Of a DNA stretch of 64,000 nucleotides, positions 62,801 through 64,000 are shown piece after piece. The notes beneath the pieces were generated by a model, which saw only the letters and a list, made by a program, of their open reading frames with translations, was not told where the DNA came from and did not search any database. The DNA comes from Microbacterium terricola (GTDB lineage: Bacteria > Actinomycetota > Actinomycetes > Actinomycetales > Microbacteriaceae). The stretch is taken from assembly GCF_027943945.1 (NCBI RefSeq), contig NZ_AP027141.1:2108001-2172000 (forward strand). The letters are read 5' to 3'. Position 1 is the stretch's first letter. The number at the start of each line of letters is the position of its first letter. Position numbers and translations under genes: made by a program.

Positions 62801-63727
62801 TCAAAGCTGCAGCGGCATGGTGGTGAACACGCCCAGCAGCATCGGGGCGACGCCGAGCAGCAGGAAAGCCGGCAGGGTGCAGACGCCGAGCGGCAGCAGC
62901 AGGTGCGAGGAGAGGCGAGCCGCGCGCAGGCGTCCGTCGACGCGCGCACGGTGGCGGGCCAGCGCCGCGGAGGCCCGGAGAAGCTCGACGGCCGGCACGC
63001 CGGCGGAACCGGAGAGCGCCAGCACCGCGGTCGTGTCGGGATCCGGCTCGGCCTGGTCGGCACCGCCCGCCGCGGTGACGATGGCCCTCGCCCGTTCGAT
63101 CGACACGCCGCCGCTGAGCGCGATGGCCAGGAGGTCGGCCTCCATCCCCGGGACGAGGCCGTCGGCCCTCGCACGGGCGACGAGCGCGGCGCTCCACCGT
63201 CGCGCGGCCACGACCAGCAGGCCGCCGGCGATCAGACACCCGATGCCGAGCGGGGTGCCCACGAGCACGCCGAACGTGTCGAACCCGAGCGCCAGTCCGA
63301 GCCCGATCGCGACCAGCGGCAGCCAGCTCATCAGGCGCGCCGTGCCCGCGGGTTCTGCGAGCGCGACGCGCACCTCGTCCGCTGCCTCCTGGGTGTCCCG
63401 CAGGGCCGCGGCGAGCCCCCGCAGCGTCTCGGCGAGCGGCGCACCCACCGTCGCGGCGACCGACCAGGCGGCCGCGACATCCGGCCAGGCGTCCCGGTCT
63501 CCCTGCGCGGATGACCCGGCATCGGCGATCGCCCTGTCCAGGGGCGTGCCCGCCTCGGTCGCCGCCTGGACTCGTGCCGCGATGTCGTCGCCCGTCTCGG
63601 CGAGGTGCTGCCACGCGGCGGCGGGAGCGACGCCCGCCTGGAGCAGGACGGCCAGACGCAGCACGACCTCGGCGGCGGTCGCCGCATCGTCCGCCGGGCG
63701 AGCCCACCGCATTCTCAGCCCTGCCAT
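62801..63727 (-). CDS. Tad inner-membrane protein (type II secretion F family, TadC/TadB-like)
   Basis: 308 residues with a T2SSF domain: cytoplasmic helical parts (RLAVLLQAGVAPAAAWQHLAETG; LPLVAIGLGLALGFDTFGVLVG as membrane helices) and a C-terminal membrane pair (LLLPLGVCTLPAFLLLGVAPMLLGV). Most Tad loci have two such proteins, TadB and TadC; only one is seen here. The start overlaps the TadA end by 13 bp. SD GAGGAGG. Confidence 0.9.
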   Translation of the reverse strand: MAGLRMRWARPADDAATAAEVVLRLAVLLQAGVAPAAAWQHLAETGDDIAARVQAATEAGTPLDRAIADAGSSAQGDRDAWPDVAAAWSVAATVGAPLAETLRGLAAALRDTQEAADEVRVALAEPAGTARLMSWLPLVAIGLGLALGFDTFGVLVGTPLGIGCLIAGGLLVVAARRWSAALVARARADGLVPGMEADLLAIALSGGVSIERARAIVTAAGGADQAEPDPDTTAVLALSGSAGVPAVELLRASAALARHRARVDGRLRAARLSSHLLLPLGVCTLPAFLLLGVAPMLLGVFTTMPLQL

Positions 63728-64000
63728 GCCGCCTCCTCGATGGCGAGGCGGCCGGCAGAGTCGATCACCGGGCGGCCGACGCCGGCGAGCCTGCGGACGC
63801 CGTCTGCTCCCCGTGCGACATGCAGCACCCTGTCGATCGCGCTGGCGACCTGCCGCGCGAGCGCGTGGTCGTCGAGCCCGGCGAGCGCTCCGAGCGCCTC
63901 GAGCCGTGCCGCGACGTCGTGCAGGCCGTTCGCGTGCAGCGTGCCCGCACCCCCGTCGTGGCCGGTGTTGAGGGCGCCCAGCAGCTCGCGCACCTCCTCG
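63715..64000 (-). CDS. Tad secretion ATPase TadA/CpaF-like (C-terminal fragment)
   Basis: About 95 C-terminal residues; the rest lies beyond the right edge. The His box GHDGGAGTLHANG, followed by RLEALGALAGL and a basic C-terminal helix, is diagnostic of the TadA/CpaF ATPase that powers Flp pilus assembly. It heads the Tad operon read leftwards here. Confidence 0.9.
   Translation of the reverse strand, partial: EEVRELLGALNTGHDGGAGTLHANGLHDVAARLEALGALAGLDDHALARQVASAIDRVLHVARGADGVRRLAGVGRPVIDSAGRLAIEEAAWQG

Overview
The window is about 70% G+C, densely packed, and reads as the chromosome of a high-GC Gram-positive actinobacterium, most likely Microbacteriaceae (Microbacterium or a close relative). 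I infer this from gene order and families: a cysS-rlmB / ispDF-carD-lpqE-like block, a SenX3-RegX3/PhoU/Pst phosphate block, GlnR, SigK-RskA, DipZ, a WXG100 protein, CarD, fused IspDF and a small Tad locus. No prophage, transposase, CRISPR array or rRNA is visible. The only genes cut by the window edges are a FolP2-like gene (left) and a TadA gene (right).

Layout. 0-6.4 kb: FolP2-like gene, a PhoPR-like two-component pair, a lone WXG100 protein, a secreted CAP-domain protein, a membrane-anchored protein and a DUF559-type nuclease-fold gene. 6.4-14.5 kb: orphan groEL with tandem CIRCE operators, DUF3048 lipoprotein, cold-shock protein, LytR_C, DUF3263 and DUF2332 genes, msrB, nitroreductase, a DMT permease, tRNA-Thr(TGT) and a DsbA-like protein lacking its CxxC. 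14.5-24 kb: MsiK-type ABC ATPase, DUF4032 kinase-fold protein, then cysS, rlmB, ispDF, carD and an LpqE-like lipoprotein. 24-40 kb: the phosphate block (regX3-senX3, phoU, gpmA, glnR, ppk, mutT1-like, pstSCAB), with ygfZ, nitrobindin and small membrane proteins in between. 40-46.3 kb: class IV aminotransferase, two unknown genes and a SigK locus (rskA, sigK, dipZ, FAS1 lipoprotein). 46.2-55 kb: tRNA-Lys, pncA, an MMPL exporter, an EamA permease, tRNA-Thr(CGT), metQNI and an S33 lipoprotein hydrolase. 55-64 kb: holB, a large secreted repeat protein, tmk, topA and the Tad genes.

How the genes fit together. Eleven-nucleotide direct repeats of the PHO-box type sit in front of pstS, in front of ppk and between senX3 and phoU, tying phosphate sensing, uptake and polyphosphate storage into one regulon. 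The dipZ/FAS1 intergenic region carries two divergent promoters with the same -35, -10 and 15-nt spacer. Since sigK-rskA lies directly behind dipZ, SigK probably drives both its own gene and the DipZ/FAS1 (MPT83/MPT70-like) output. About twenty genes have a -10-like hexamer exactly 6-7 nt before the start codon, which predicts leaderless mRNAs.

All calls come from reading the sequence and from family knowledge. No database search was run, and residue positions and hand counts are approximate.
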